Assembly: GCA_944320955.1 (NCBI GenBank)
Contig: CALUJL010000035.1
Span: forward strand, 44,719-108,718
Direction of reading: 5' to 3'
From: an uncultured Bacteroidaceae bacterium
GTDB lineage: Bacteria; Bacteroidota; Bacteroidia; Bacteroidales; Bacteroidaceae
DNA length: 64,000 nucleotides
A program made the translations under genes and the position numbers. Positions 1 through 10,386 of this stretch are shown here, piece after piece. Numbering within the stretch: position 1 is the stretch's first letter; every line of letters starts with the position of its first letter. The notes under the pieces are model-generated. The model was not told the DNA's origin. It saw only the letters and a program-made list of their open reading frames with translations, and did not search any database.

Positions 1-3000
1 GAAACCTTTACTTATAGAAATAGAGACGTTACGGACTTCGAAATCCTCGTCCTCGAGGGCAACCTCTGGCCGCGTTATGCCTACGTGAACGACGATCCGA
101 AGACGGCCACGCTCGACATACTGCCCATGCCCGGCGAGCAGACGCTGCGCATAGCGGGCGGATACGCCTACCGCAACACACAGCTGCAGGATGCCTACCG
201 CGACCCGCTCGGCCACCGCTCGCAGCTCAACGGCAACAACAGCGGGCAGACGCTGGCCGACGGCATCTACCACGTAGTCACCGTGGAGTCCGGCGCAAAG
301 GTGACGCTCGACGGATTCCACATCATCAACGGTTATGCCGCAGGGTCGGCCACCCTGCAGTACGGAGCCGGCATGCTGGTGCACAACGGGGCGACGGTCA
401 CCGTGGAGAACTGTATCTTCGAGAACAACACGGCTGCCAACGGTGCCGCCATCTACGCGCGGGAGGCCGCAAGCCTCACCCTCAACAACTGCGTGGTGAA
501 CAACAACACGAATACCACGCCCTCCAATCCGGTAATCTCCGCTACAAATCCGACTTTGCACCATGTGACGGTGGTCAACAACATAGGGGCGGCTCCGGCA
601 GCGATGGGCAACAGTTCGTTTGCCGCCGGTAACAAGACTTCGAATGACGCTACTGGCACTACCAGCGGTATGAACAACACGCAGCAGCTGGCTACCACCG
701 GTGCCGACGGTGCCGCCCATTTCGCCAACCCCACCAACGGCGTAGGCGCGACCCTCGGCTTCGACACCTACCTCGGCGGCTACTCCGAATTCCGCCCCCT
801 GACCTCCTCGGCAGAAGCGGCAGCCTTGATAAACAAGGCCACCGGCACTTCCTCCGGTTTGACGCAGGACATTACCGCAGTCAACGACCGCGACCTCGGC
901 GGTGTGCCCGACCTCGGCGCATACGAGGCAGACTTGCCGAAGGCGGGGAAGGTGATTTATGTACGGTCGTATAATACCGTGTGGGAGACTGGAGAAGAAA
1001 TGGATGGAGTTCCAAGTTTATTTGAAGGAGGTGATGGAACCTCATGGGGTACAGCTATAAATGGTAATGTTATATGTAATGTGGAAGCAGAAAGGAATAG
1101 TGACCTGCGCTTTTATGAAAGGGATAACGATTCTTTCATCTTAGCTACGAATGAGAATTATGTAGATCGCTATGGCTTTAAGACGGATTTCTATGCCGAT
1201 TTTTGGGAAAGTGATGGCAATTCTTATAAAAGTAATGGACGCAATACCATAACAAATAATCGTGATGAGTCCTATATTAGCGGGTTGCAATATGCTGTAG
1301 AGAAAGCGGCAGAAATGAATAAGAATTTGTCACCAGGCGAAGACTCTGTAGAGGTATGGGTCGGTGCAGGGATTTATACAGATTATAAAGGTTTCGTTAT
1401 ACGTGATAGGGTAACAGTATTGGGGGGATTTCCTACTAATAATGGTAGAGTACCGGGGGCAACAGATCGACATCCTTTAATTTCCCAATACATATCGGAG
1501 AGTACGGTTGATCAAGATTTGGAAAAGACGGATTATGAAACTATATTACAGATACGGAAAGAAACACCTATAAAGTGGGAATTAAAGGATGGGTATTATA
1601 GAGGGACACCTACAAGAATAGTTACAGATTTAGGAAGTACAGTGCGTCGCCGTTATGTATTGTTTCAACCGGACGTTTGTCTTCCTACATGGGCACCATC
1701 CCAATATGATGGAGGTAGCAATGGACGAGATAACAAATATCGTTATCCCGGCTCCAAATCGGATATGATTGATGAAACTCATTATAAAAAGTATATAGGA
1801 GCCATGTGGGATGGTTTTACTATACGGCATGGTTATATCAATAATTACTATTCAAACCGAGACGGAGGAGCCGGAGTACGTATATTCCGTGGCGTAACTT
1901 TGCAGAATATGGTAATTACGAATAATTGTAATTATATAAAAAGACAAACGGGGGGAAACTATAATGCGGAAGCGAATCGTAATCGTGGTGGGGGATTGTA
2001 TATGGATGGCTTGAACAGTCGTATAAATAACAGTTTTGTCTTGAATAATTATCTTGGTGCTGTAGGAGGCAGTATGGGAGGTGGTATTTATATGATTGTA
2101 GGTACTGGATATAATTTGGTGGTCGCCAATAATGAAACGACCAACCGTGGTGGGGGAATATTTATGGAAAGTGCGACATTCTTTAATAATACAATTGCTT
2201 ATAACTACGCTCCAGGAAACAATGAATATTCCAATGGTGAAGGCGGTAGCGGACTATATCAATATGCAGACGGTAGTAACCGGCTTTCAAATCTGGAGCT
2301 TTATAATTGCCTTTTTTATGGAAATTCTGGAGTCTCGATATCATCTAATACGCCTGGGACTTTTAACACCGCTTATAATTGCTATATAGGAGGAAAGCTA
2401 TATGATGAATTGAATAATAAATTTCCAACGGGCGAACAATATAATAATCAGTTAGGGGTAAATTTGGAAGACCCTTTTAGCAGTGGAAATGCTCAGGTAT
2501 ATAATAATTATCGCCTTGATCCAAATTCGACTTGTGTAAATAAAGGAACAGAAGAAACTATGGATGATGGTACTGTTGTTCCTATAGATTTGCCGGAGAC
2601 TGATATGGATTATACCGACCGCATTAAGGACTGTACGGTAGATATAGGTGCATACGAACTGGATAATACGGCGAATACGAAGCCAGATATAGAAAACAAT
2701 ACCGCTACTTATTATGTAACCTATAACGGCCGGGGCAATGCCAGTGCCGATTCTCCGGAAAACGCTGCCTGCTGGGAGAAGCTGCAGACGGTGCTTGATG
2801 TCGCCGGGCAGTATGCTTTAGCCAATCATGATATGGAAGTTCGGGTGAAGATAGCCGGATATGAAGAGGCGGAGGACTTTCCCTACCATGTGACGGCTTT
2901 GGCCGAGAAGAATGATCCGCAGAGCTACAGTTTCGTGATTCCTTATGGAGTGACGGTATTGGGCGGATACAACGAAGGGGATAGCAACGGACGGGATGCC

Positions 3001-6000
3001 GACTGGAGCAAGCAGGACGCAACGACCTACAAGACGATCCTTAGCGCCGTGAAACTCGCCACGTCTACGACCCAAGCCATCAACGGCTACCACACCGTGA
3101 CGTTCGGCGGGAAGCCGGACGGTTGGACGGTTGCTGACAAGCCTACCATCCTCGACGGCGTATGGCTGCAGGACGGTGCGGCTACGTCGATGGCCGGGGC
3201 GGGCAACCCGGCGACGCGCGGCGGAGGGGCCATCGTGCCCTGGGGGGCACACGTGCGGAACTGCGTGGTGACGGGCAATTCGGCCATCCAGGGCGGCGGC
3301 CTCTACGTATTGCCCGGCGGACGCGTGAGCGGCACGCTGGTCACGGGCAACTCGGCCACTACGGGCGGCGGCATCTATGTGGACAACGGCGGGACGGAGA
3401 AAGGCGATGCCGACAACCGCGCCCACCTCTTCTCCAACACGATAGCCGAAAACTCGGCCACCACGGGCGGCGGGCTCTATCTGGAGGACGGCGCGGCCAT
3501 GACGGTGAACTCCGTGATCTGGGGCAACCTGGGCGACGACGGGAAGAACGTGAGCGGCGTGGTCAACGAGCTCTTCGAGGATACGTTGCTTGGCAGCCTC
3601 TCGTCGAGCATCCGGGAGTGGTATCCCTTCAACAACTGCTTCGTGGAGACACGCGAGCTGCCGGGCAACTTCGAGAACTCGGAGATGACGGGCGAGCGCG
3701 ACGTGTATTTTGCCGACCTCTATATGCTGAAGCCCTACTCCCCGCTGGTCAACCACGGCATGGTGGAGTCGGTGCAGGAGGCTCTGGAAGCGGCCGACAA
3801 GTTCGGCCTGGCCGCATACGACATGGCCGGGACGCAGCGCAAGGAAGACAACTTCAAGATGGATGCCGGCGCATTCGCCCGCGACGGGGCGATGCCGACG
3901 GACCTGGTGACGCGCCTCTTCGTATCGCAGGGCAGCAACGTCGTGCTGGCGGACGGGGAGAATGAGAACAAGTACATAGGCCGCTCGTTCTACACCTCGT
4001 TCACCTGGCTCGAAGATGCGCTGGACTACATCGGGGCGATGCGGTCGGATGAGAATCTGGGTTCGCAGGCCCGCGCCGCAGAGTTCGAAATCCTGGTGGC
4101 GGGCGGCACATACAAGCCGAGGTACCGCCGCGGGAATACCGGGGGGCAGGAGAAGAATTCGTTTGTCATCCCCTACGGCGTGCGCATCTATGGCGGATTC
4201 ACGGGGAAGGAGATGATTTCTTCGGGTAAGGTTACGAACATTCCTTTAAGCGACGGTACGTCCATATCGGTTACAAATACCGAGGATGCCTTTGCCGATA
4301 CATTGAATGCCCGTGCCTACTCCGACTTCAACCAGAACGGGATAGAGGAAGCCTGGGAGCTGGCCGAGCAGACCATCTTCTCCGGCGTGCTCAACGGCAC
4401 GACCGCGGACGGCAAGAATGCAAACCATGTGCTCTATTCCGTGGCAGACGGCGCTTCAACAGACGATGCGGCAAAAAAGGGCGTGGTCTTGGACGGTGTG
4501 ACGGTGATGGGCGGCGCGACGGAGACTTCGCTGTCGGCCGTTACGGACGATGCGGCCGACCTGGCTGAAGGCCGCGGCGGGGGCATCTACAGCAACGGCG
4601 TGCCCTATACCATCGTGCGGAGCCGCCTGCTCGACAACCAGGCCGTGCGCGGCGGAGGCATCTTCGTGAAAGACGCGGACCTGACCATCGTCAACTCCAT
4701 ACTGGCCGGAAACCGGACGGTGGCGAATACGAGCGATGAAACGAAGAGAACGCTGACGAGCCGCGGCGGCGCAGCCTATGTGGCCGGCAATACAAAGGCT
4801 ACGACCCTCTACGCGGTGAATACCCTCTGGGCCAACAACGAATCGGCCGGAGAGGGCGGCGCCATCGGCACGAACTACAATACGGGTACCGCCGGGATCA
4901 GTGCGGCCGACCCGCTCATCGACCTGATGAACTGTACCTTTGTGCGCAACGCGGCGGTGACGAATCCCGTCATCTTCTCGAATAACGCCAAGAGCCGGGT
5001 GGTGAACACGCTGATATGGGGAAATGAAGGAAAGAGCTATGATGACGAAACAAGCATCGCGGATATGTTCGAGGTCTCCCACTCGGCCAGCGATGAGGAC
5101 TACGACGGCAAGTTTGCCGAGGGCAATACGGACAACAATATCCTCCTGAGCGAGGTCAACATGGCCGTCGACGGCCCGCGCTTTACCCGTCCGGCCACCG
5201 TGGCCGGGGCAGCCGGGAACAGTGCCGACAACTTGTGGAATCCGGCTTCCACCTCGCTGGTGACGGATGCGGGAGATGGAAAGATTCCGTATGAGAATGT
5301 ACAGAATCCGCCGGACCCGGAGGAAGGTGCGCATATAGACTGGAAACGGGATTATGCTTCGGACTATGTTTCGGACTATATGGGCAGTGCTGACTATGCC
5401 CGCTATTCCGGCCCGCGCGGGGAAAACAATGAGGAGTTGGACAAGAAGATAGACATAGGCGTGTATGAATACCAATATTCTTTGGCCTTCTCGAAGATGC
5501 CGGCCATTTATGTGGCCACGGTGCGCGCCGGGGATGGCAGCGGACTCAACTGGGACAATGCGACCGACGACCTGCGCGGCGCGATTATCGGCGCGGCCAA
5601 TCCGGAAAGTTCGGAGACTACTGGAGAGGAAAGACATAGGACGGTCTATGTGCGCGACGGGGAATATATGTGGCCGCAGCTTTCCACGGGTACGGCTTAT
5701 CCGCTGAATACAAGTGAAACGAATAACTTTGAATGGGAAAGCGTAACGATCAAGGGCTCGTGCAACGGCGTCGGCCTGGGCGATGCTGCCCAGCAGGACT
5801 TCAGCAAGCCGAGCGTGATACGGAACCATCCGGATGCAAACGGGAGAACGCAGCTGCTGATGAACATCTCGGCCAACGACAAGCAGGTGACGGTGGAAGG
5901 CTTTGCTTTCATCAACGAGGCGGGCAGCGGCATCAATGCCTCTACGGGCACCGACGGCAGCCTGACGCTGAAGAACACGGCGTTCCGCATGAATAAGGAG

Positions 6001-8913
6001 AAGGGCGTGAATATCTCTGCCAACTCCGGCTCTGTCCTCATCGTGAATACGCTGTTTGCGGACAACGAGGGCACGGGATTTACGAATGACGGCAGTTCGG
6101 GTACCGCTACGCTGGTGAACACGACGTTTGCGAACAACGGGGCGGACATGGCCATCAGCGGAGACAATACTTTGGTCTACAACTCGGTGTCGTGGAATAA
6201 CGGGACGCAGAATATGCCGGAAGGCAATAATAATGCAATTATTGCCGATGATATAGAAAACCGGGATTTGCATAAAGGGCCGAACTTCGTAGACCCGGAG
6301 AATACGGACGTGGCTTCCCGCGACTACCGCATCCGCCCGAGCCTGACGTTGCTGAACAAGGGTAGCAATGTGAGCTATCTGCTGCAGGCTTTGGACTATG
6401 CGGCTGCAGGCGAGGACACTCCTTTCCCCGAGGCGGAGCGCGACTTGCACAACGTTCCCCGCGTGGTGGACGGGACGATCGACATAGGCGCTTACGAGTA
6501 TGAGGCTCCGCTGCAGCCGATAGTCTATGTGAAGTCGGGGCTGACGCTGCCGGTGGAGAATCGCGACGGTCGGAGCTGGCAGACGGCGCTCGACGACCTG
6601 CAGGGTGCAGTGGACCTGGCCGGGATTTATGCCAGTGACGAGCAGCATAAGAACGTGGGTGGCTATGTGTTTGTCCACAGCAATGTGTCGACGGACGACT
6701 TGCGCGTGACGCTGGACAGTACCCGGGTGTACGGCGGCATGAACGACGAGACTTCGAGCCATGTGGTATATGATGCAGAGACCGACCTTATAAACGAAGA
6801 TAACGTGAAGCCGGCAGTCGAGGAACTGCTGGCGAAGCGCATGGGCCTGCTGGAGGGGACGACGCGTTCGGCTCTTTCCGGTGTGGCGGTGTCTGCCGCT
6901 TCGGTGGTGGACGGCTTCGAGGTCGGCGGCGGGGCAACGCTCTCCGGCGGAGGGTATCTCTCGACGTCGGTAGTCAAAGGGGATGTTTCCGCCCCGACAG
7001 ACGGGCAGGCATCTGCCGGCATCCTCTACAATACCCTGGTGTACGGCTCGGTGAGCGGCGTGCAAGCCGTGAACGTGACGGCCACGGAAGCGATTTCCGA
7101 TGCATCGGGCTCGGCGAACAACCGGGCTTCGGTGCCGGGTGACAGCTTGAACCGCTATGTGAAGGCAGATCACTGGAAGTATCAGCTGAATGAGGATGAT
7201 GAGGCGAATATCGACAAAGGCACGCAGCTGGATTTGAGAACTTATATTGCCATGGTCGGCCACAGCCGCGACATTGCGGGCAACCTGCGTATCCGCAACA
7301 AGGTGGACAACGGTTGCTTCGAGACGTGGAACGTGGCGGAGGACATGACGGCCACGGCGGAGGACTATCCGCACGGGAAGTCGGTGGTCTACGTGCGTGC
7401 CGGGAAGGAGTTGCTGCTCGATAACGACAAAACGGCCGGTGCTCTTTATAAGGCGGACCAGGCTTTCAATCCGGGCTTCCTGCTCCTGGAGCATCAGGCA
7501 GGCCTGCGCGGAAACGGCAACTATGTCGGCCTGACACACTTCGCCGTGGAGCGCGACTTGGGCGGGGATGGCACGGATCTTGCTGCCATGCCGTTTGAGA
7601 CGGTGGACAATGACATGTTGTACAATATAGTGGATGCCGCGGATGTCACGGTGAAGACGTACAACGGACGGACGCGCTCGGCTTACGCTTACCAGTTCGA
7701 TTCTGCGGATAGCAAGGCATGGGACAGCGTGGCAGTTGCTGACATTCCGTACAAGGATGCCTATACCGGCTTTGCCTTGGAGGGCGCTGCGAATATGAAG
7801 GTGCGCTTCTACGGAGAGTCTTATACGGAGAGTCCTGAGGATAAGCTGGTGACGCTGAAGCAGTGGAACTACCGGGATCCGTGGAGCTCGCCGGATGACG
7901 GCGGCAACCGCTTCACGCATAAGGAAAACATGGGCTGGAATCTCTTCGGCTCGCCCTACCTCTGCGCCATGAACTATACGGACATGGAGTACGGGCGGGT
8001 GCTGTATGGACTCGTTCCCGATACCGAGAAGGGCGATCTTACTCCCGGTGGATATCTCCCGGTGCTGACGTATCAAGAAAGTGATGGCGCTTCTGTCGCA
8101 GGCCATATCCCTGCCGGCGATGCGGTCTTCACGCAGACGGCCACGCTGCAAGATAAGGAGACGTTTGCGGTAGAACAACCTGCAAAGGCTGCCGAAGGAG
8201 CTGAAAATAAGAGTGGCGATGCGTACGGAAATCCGCAGACGCTGTCGCTCTATCTGGCTTCGGCTTCGACCGGGGCGGTGAAGCGTTCTGCTGCGGCTGA
8301 GGCCGGAGACGACCGCCTGCTGCTGAATGCGGTGCCCACGGAGCGGGCCTTGCCGGACTTCGACCTAGGCATCGACGGCGTGAAGTGGATGGCGGCCGAC
8401 GGGAAGCCGCAGATCTTCGCCGTGCGGGGCGCAGGGCGCTATTCGCTGCTCGGCGCGCTGGACGTGGAGAGTGCGACGACGGTGGGCGTGACGACGGCAG
8501 GAGCGGGATTCTACGAGATAGGCATCCCGGACGACTGCCCGGCGGAGGGCTACGAGACGGTGCGGTTGCGCGACCGGAAGACGGGCGCGGAGGCCGACTT
8601 GCTGCAGGAGCCGTATGTGTTCTCGGCCGTAGCCGGGGAGGACTGCACGGAGCGTTTCGAGGTGAGCTTCCGCGCGGCGGCGGACGAGTTGCTGCCGGGT
8701 GCGGGGATGAGGGCCTCGGTGGACGAGACGGGCCTGCTCCGCGTGAGCCGTTTGCCGGAGGGCACGACGCGGGTGACGCTCTACGATGCGGAAGGCCGCG
8801 CAGTGGCGGCTGCCGGCTGCGCAGGACGCACGGAGGCTGACTTCCGCCTGACGGCGCACGGAGTATATGTGGTGCAGGCGGACGGCGGCGCACGGGTGAA
8901 AATCGTGTGGTAG
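1..8913 (+). CDS. Giant multi-module beta-helix surface protein, 5'-partial
   Basis: The frame is open from base 1, so the gene starts upstream; about 2970 residues are visible. The protein is a chain of similar modules. Each opens with a YV strand (near 952, 2707, 3918, 5506, 6520 and 7384), continues through Gly/Asn-rich 'GGGIY...N' rungs typical of pectate-lyase-like parallel beta-helices, and several close with D(I/L)GAYE (near 918, 2640, 6481). This is the pattern of 'choice-of-anchor Q' proteins. After about 7900 comes a non-helical region. The last 60 residues (VTLYDAEGRAV ... GVYVVQADGG) look like a type 9 secretion C-terminal sorting domain, so I infer export to the cell surface. No catalytic residues are recognised. 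A hairpin terminator follows at 8944. Confidence 0.85.
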   Translation, partial: ETFTYRNRDVTDFEILVLEGNLWPRYAYVNDDPKTATLDILPMPGEQTLRIAGGYAYRNTQLQDAYRDPLGHRSQLNGNNSGQTLADGIYHVVTVESGAKVTLDGFHIINGYAAGSATLQYGAGMLVHNGATVTVENCIFENNTAANGAAIYAREAASLTLNNCVVNNNTNTTPSNPVISATNPTLHHVTVVNNIGAAPAAMGNSSFAAGNKTSNDATGTTSGMNNTQQLATTGADGAAHFANPTNGVGATLGFDTYLGGYSEFRPLTSSAEAAALINKATGTSSGLTQDITAVNDRDLGGVPDLGAYEADLPKAGKVIYVRSYNTVWETGEEMDGVPSLFEGGDGTSWGTAINGNVICNVEAERNSDLRFYERDNDSFILATNENYVDRYGFKTDFYADFWESDGNSYKSNGRNTITNNRDESYISGLQYAVEKAAEMNKNLSPGEDSVEVWVGAGIYTDYKGFVIRDRVTVLGGFPTNNGRVPGATDRHPLISQYISESTVDQDLEKTDYETILQIRKETPIKWELKDGYYRGTPTRIVTDLGSTVRRRYVLFQPDVCLPTWAPSQYDGGSNGRDNKYRYPGSKSDMIDETHYKKYIGAMWDGFTIRHGYINNYYSNRDGGAGVRIFRGVTLQNMVITNNCNYIKRQTGGNYNAEANRNRGGGLYMDGLNSRINNSFVLNNYLGAVGGSMGGGIYMIVGTGYNLVVANNETTNRGGGIFMESATFFNNTIAYNYAPGNNEYSNGEGGSGLYQYADGSNRLSNLELYNCLFYGNSGVSISSNTPGTFNTAYNCYIGGKLYDELNNKFPTGEQYNNQLGVNLEDPFSSGNAQVYNNYRLDPNSTCVNKGTEETMDDGTVVPIDLPETDMDYTDRIKDCTVDIGAYELDNTANTKPDIENNTATYYVTYNGRGNASADSPENAACWEKLQTVLDVAGQYALANHDMEVRVKIAGYEEAEDFPYHVTALAEKNDPQSYSFVIPYGVTVLGGYNEGDSNGRDADWSKQDATTYKTILSAVKLATSTTQAINGYHTVTFGGKPDGWTVADKPTILDGVWLQDGAATSMAGAGNPATRGGGAIVPWGAHVRNCVVTGNSAIQGGGLYVLPGGRVSGTLVTGNSATTGGGIYVDNGGTEKGDADNRAHLFSNTIAENSATTGGGLYLEDGAAMTVNSVIWGNLGDDGKNVSGVVNELFEDTLLGSLSSSIREWYPFNNCFVETRELPGNFENSEMTGERDVYFADLYMLKPYSPLVNHGMVESVQEALEAADKFGLAAYDMAGTQRKEDNFKMDAGAFARDGAMPTDLVTRLFVSQGSNVVLADGENENKYIGRSFYTSFTWLEDALDYIGAMRSDENLGSQARAAEFEILVAGGTYKPRYRRGNTGGQEKNSFVIPYGVRIYGGFTGKEMISSGKVTNIPLSDGTSISVTNTEDAFADTLNARAYSDFNQNGIEEAWELAEQTIFSGVLNGTTADGKNANHVLYSVADGASTDDAAKKGVVLDGVTVMGGATETSLSAVTDDAADLAEGRGGGIYSNGVPYTIVRSRLLDNQAVRGGGIFVKDADLTIVNSILAGNRTVANTSDETKRTLTSRGGAAYVAGNTKATTLYAVNTLWANNESAGEGGAIGTNYNTGTAGISAADPLIDLMNCTFVRNAAVTNPVIFSNNAKSRVVNTLIWGNEGKSYDDETSIADMFEVSHSASDEDYDGKFAEGNTDNNILLSEVNMAVDGPRFTRPATVAGAAGNSADNLWNPASTSLVTDAGDGKIPYENVQNPPDPEEGAHIDWKRDYASDYVSDYMGSADYARYSGPRGENNEELDKKIDIGVYEYQYSLAFSKMPAIYVATVRAGDGSGLNWDNATDDLRGAIIGAANPESSETTGEERHRTVYVRDGEYMWPQLSTGTAYPLNTSETNNFEWESVTIKGSCNGVGLGDAAQQDFSKPSVIRNHPDANGRTQLLMNISANDKQVTVEGFAFINEAGSGINASTGTDGSLTLKNTAFRMNKEKGVNISANSGSVLIVNTLFADNEGTGFTNDGSSGTATLVNTTFANNGADMAISGDNTLVYNSVSWNNGTQNMPEGNNNAIIADDIENRDLHKGPNFVDPENTDVASRDYRIRPSLTLLNKGSNVSYLLQALDYAAAGEDTPFPEAERDLHNVPRVVDGTIDIGAYEYEAPLQPIVYVKSGLTLPVENRDGRSWQTALDDLQGAVDLAGIYASDEQHKNVGGYVFVHSNVSTDDLRVTLDSTRVYGGMNDETSSHVVYDAETDLINEDNVKPAVEELLAKRMGLLEGTTRSALSGVAVSAASVVDGFEVGGGATLSGGGYLSTSVVKGDVSAPTDGQASAGILYNTLVYGSVSGVQAVNVTATEAISDASGSANNRASVPGDSLNRYVKADHWKYQLNEDDEANIDKGTQLDLRTYIAMVGHSRDIAGNLRIRNKVDNGCFETWNVAEDMTATAEDYPHGKSVVYVRAGKELLLDNDKTAGALYKADQAFNPGFLLLEHQAGLRGNGNYVGLTHFAVERDLGGDGTDLAAMPFETVDNDMLYNIVDAADVTVKTYNGRTRSAYAYQFDSADSKAWDSVAVADIPYKDAYTGFALEGAANMKVRFYGESYTESPEDKLVTLKQWNYRDPWSSPDDGGNRFTHKENMGWNLFGSPYLCAMNYTDMEYGRVLYGLVPDTEKGDLTPGGYLPVLTYQESDGASVAGHIPAGDAVFTQTATLQDKETFAVEQPAKAAEGAENKSGDAYGNPQTLSLYLASASTGAVKRSAAAEAGDDRLLLNAVPTERALPDFDLGIDGVKWMAADGKPQIFAVRGAGRYSLLGALDVESATTVGVTTAGAGFYEIGIPDDCPAEGYETVRLRDRKTGAEADLLQEPYVFSAVAGEDCTERFEVSFRAAADELLPGAGMRASVDETGLLRVSRLPEGTTRVTLYDAEGRAVAAAGCAGRTEADFRLTAHGVYVVQADGGARVKIVW
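955..2715 (+). other. AT-rich module inside the giant surface gene
   Basis: Base composition and codon use change abruptly near 955, from GC-rich (GGC, GCC, CTC codons) to AT-rich (AAT, GAT, TAT, ATA codons), and change back near 2715. Both borders fall at YV strands that open beta-helix modules (VIYVRS and TYYVTYNG), so the segment is one whole module. The reading frame is intact. I infer a module acquired by recombination from an AT-richer relative. Confidence 0.75.
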
Positions 8914-8943
8914 CGGGGAAGTCCCGTTTCCCCATATCCTTTG

Positions 8944-8975
8944 GAGGCGCGGCTTGCCGCGCCTCTTTTGTTTTT
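8944..8975 (+). terminator. Rho-independent terminator after the giant gene
   Basis: A perfect 10-bp stem (GAGGCGCGGC / GCCGCGCCTC) with a TT loop is followed by TTTTGTTTTT. It starts 31 bp after the stop codon at 8913. Confidence 0.85.
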
Positions 8976-9011
8976 CGCCCGTATGAACGTTCTGACGCGG
9001 CGGAAAGGAAA

Positions 9012-9048
9012 AAGAAAGGAGGCACATCCAACGGGTGGATATGCCTCC
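9012..9048 (-). terminator. Terminator of the rpsF-rpsR-rplI operon
   Basis: Read on the minus strand, a 13-bp stem with one mismatch (GGAGGCATATCCA / TGGATGTGCCTCC) is followed by a T-rich tail. It lies 30 bp downstream of the rplI stop. With the hairpin at 8944 it separates two convergent transcription units. Confidence 0.8.
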
Positions 9049-9077
9049 GATTGTTTGGGGTTTATGCAGTTTCCGAA

Positions 9078-9551
9078 TTATTCGGCTGCCTGCTCTGCGG
9101 GTTCGGCTCCTTCGGCGATGACTTCGAAGGTGATTTCGGCGGAAACTTCCTTGTGGAGTCGTACGGTTGCCTTGTAGGTGCCTACTTCTTTCACGGGGTC
9201 TTTGATGATGATCGTCTTGCGGTCGATGTTGAAGCCCTTCTCTGCGAGTTTCTCGGCTACCTGGATGTTGGAAACGGAGCCGAAGATGGTGCCGGTGGAG
9301 CTTACCTTGGTGGCGATGGTGAGTGCCATGCCGTTGATCTTGGCTGCGAGTTCCTCGGCGTCCTGCTTGATCTTTGCCAGCTTGTGGGCGCGTTGTTTGA
9401 GCTCTTCGGCCAGGACTTTCTTGGCAGAGGGGGAAGCGATGACAGCTTTTCCCTGGGGGATGAGGTAGTTGCGGCCGTATCCGTTCTTGACGGTGACGAT
9501 GTCGTTCTTATAACCGAGGTTGGCTATGTCTTCTTTCAGTATAACTTCCAT
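9078..9551 (-). CDS. rplI: 50S ribosomal protein L9
   Basis: 157 residues, slightly longer than the usual 147-150 because of an acidic Ala/Glu tail ([12 protein letters not shown]). The N-terminal L9 signature is clear: [13 protein letters not shown], then the [13 protein letters not shown] motif that binds 23S rRNA, a long connecting helix around residues 40-75, and the C-terminal domain. It is a large-subunit protein placed last in the rpsF-rpsR-rplI operon, 21 bp after rpsR, the usual Bacteroidota order. Confidence 0.97.
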   Translation of the reverse strand: MEVILKEDIANLGYKNDIVTVKNGYGRNYLIPQGKAVIASPSAKKVLAEELKQRAHKLAKIKQDAEELAAKINGMALTIATKVSSTGTIFGSVSNIQVAEKLAEKGFNIDRKTIIIKDPVKEVGTYKATVRLHKEVSAEITFEVIAEGAEPAEQAAE

Positions 9552-9572
9552 TTTCTTCTTCCTCCTAAGTTG

Positions 9573-9851
9573 TTATTTCATCATGTCGGTTACGTAGGGC
9601 AGCAGTGCCAAGTGGCGTGCGCGCTTTACGGCTTGTGCCACGCGGCGCTGGAACTTGAGGGAGGTTCCGGTGATGCGGCGCGGGAGGATCTTACCCTGTT
9701 CGTTGAGGAACTTCTTCAGGAATTCGGGATCTTTGTAGTCGATATACTTGATACCGTTCTTCTTGAAGCGGCAGTATTTCTTCTTTTTTACGTCGACGGT
9801 AGGGGGCGTCAGATAGCGTATTTCGGATTGGGATTGAGTGGTCTGTGTCAT
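9573..9851 (-). CDS. rpsR: 30S ribosomal protein S18
   Basis: 92 residues. The core is typical S18: [20 protein letters not shown], then [18 protein letters not shown] and [13 protein letters not shown]. It binds the 30S platform as a partner of S6. The N-terminus has a short Thr/Gln/Ser-rich extension. Its ATG overlaps the rpsF stop (ATGA), so the two are probably translationally coupled, as suits proteins that form a heterodimer. Confidence 0.97.
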   Translation of the reverse strand: MTQTTQSQSEIRYLTPPTVDVKKKKYCRFKKNGIKYIDYKDPEFLKKFLNEQGKILPRRITGTSLKFQRRVAQAVKRARHLALLPYVTDMMK

Positions 9852-10201
9852 GCTTGTTTCTCCTCTTGTTTATTCGATAAGATGTTTCTTCTTTTTGCTG
9901 CGTATTCTGCGGCAAATTTGTCCTGGCGGAAGGTCAGGAAACGAATCACGCGCTCGTCGCGGCGATAGTTGACCTCGAGTTTTGCGATGGTAGAGGGTTC
10001 TGCCTTGAACTCAATCAACTGGTAGAATCCGGTGGACTTCTTCTGAATGGGATAGGCGAGCTTTCTCAGCCCCCAGCTCTCTTCATTGATAATCTCGGCT
10101 CCTTCGGCTGTGAGGATGCCCTTGAACTTCTCTACCGCTTCCTTCATCTGGACGTCAGACAAAACGGGAGTCAAAATGAAAACGGTTTCGTATTGGTTCA
10201 T
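9848..10201 (-). CDS. rpsF: 30S ribosomal protein S6
   Basis: 117 residues from [16 protein letters not shown], the conserved S6 start. An in-frame upstream start at 10276 would add 25 unconserved residues and would run through the promoter at 10246, so it is rejected. S6 pairs with S18 on the small subunit. It is first in the operon and overlaps rpsR by 4 bp. Confidence 0.96.
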   Translation of the reverse strand: MNQYETVFILTPVLSDVQMKEAVEKFKGILTAEGAEIINEESWGLRKLAYPIQKKSTGFYQLIEFKAEPSTIAKLEVNYRRDERVIRFLTFRQDKFAAEYAAKRRNILSNKQEEKQA

Positions 10202-10245
10202 AATACTTTGAATGAAAAAAATGAAATGGGTTGATTTTGCGGGCG

Positions 10246-10276
10246 CAAAGGTAGCACTTATTTTCGTGTGCGGCAA
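10246..10276 (-). promoter_or_regulatory. Promoter of rpsF-rpsR-rplI
   Basis: On the minus strand the sequence is TTG, 20 bp, then TACCTTTG. This matches the Bacteroidota -33/-7 promoter (TTTG, about 20 bp, TAnnTTTG). It ends 44 bp before the rpsF start. Confidence 0.75.
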
Positions 10277-10300
10277 GGTTTTAGGGAAAAAGACGGGTAA

Positions 10301-10347
10301 AAAAGCAAAAAAACGGCAACAGAAGGATGCTGACTGCTGCCGTTTTT
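10301..10347 (-). terminator. Terminator downstream of rfbB
   Basis: On the minus strand AAAAACGGCAGCAG pairs imperfectly with CTGTTGCCGTTTTT and runs into a long T tract. It begins 40 bp after the rfbB stop. The A/T symmetry means it could work in both directions. Confidence 0.75.
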
Positions 10348-10386
10348 AAGGGGGGGACCTTGCGGGTCTCGCTCGGGGATGTCCGT

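Noticed and set aside
4456..8178. Long open frame (1240 codons) antisense to the giant gene
   Set aside because: It is a by-product of the repetitive GC-rich sense gene; composition is Arg/His/Val-rich, with no domain and no start context.
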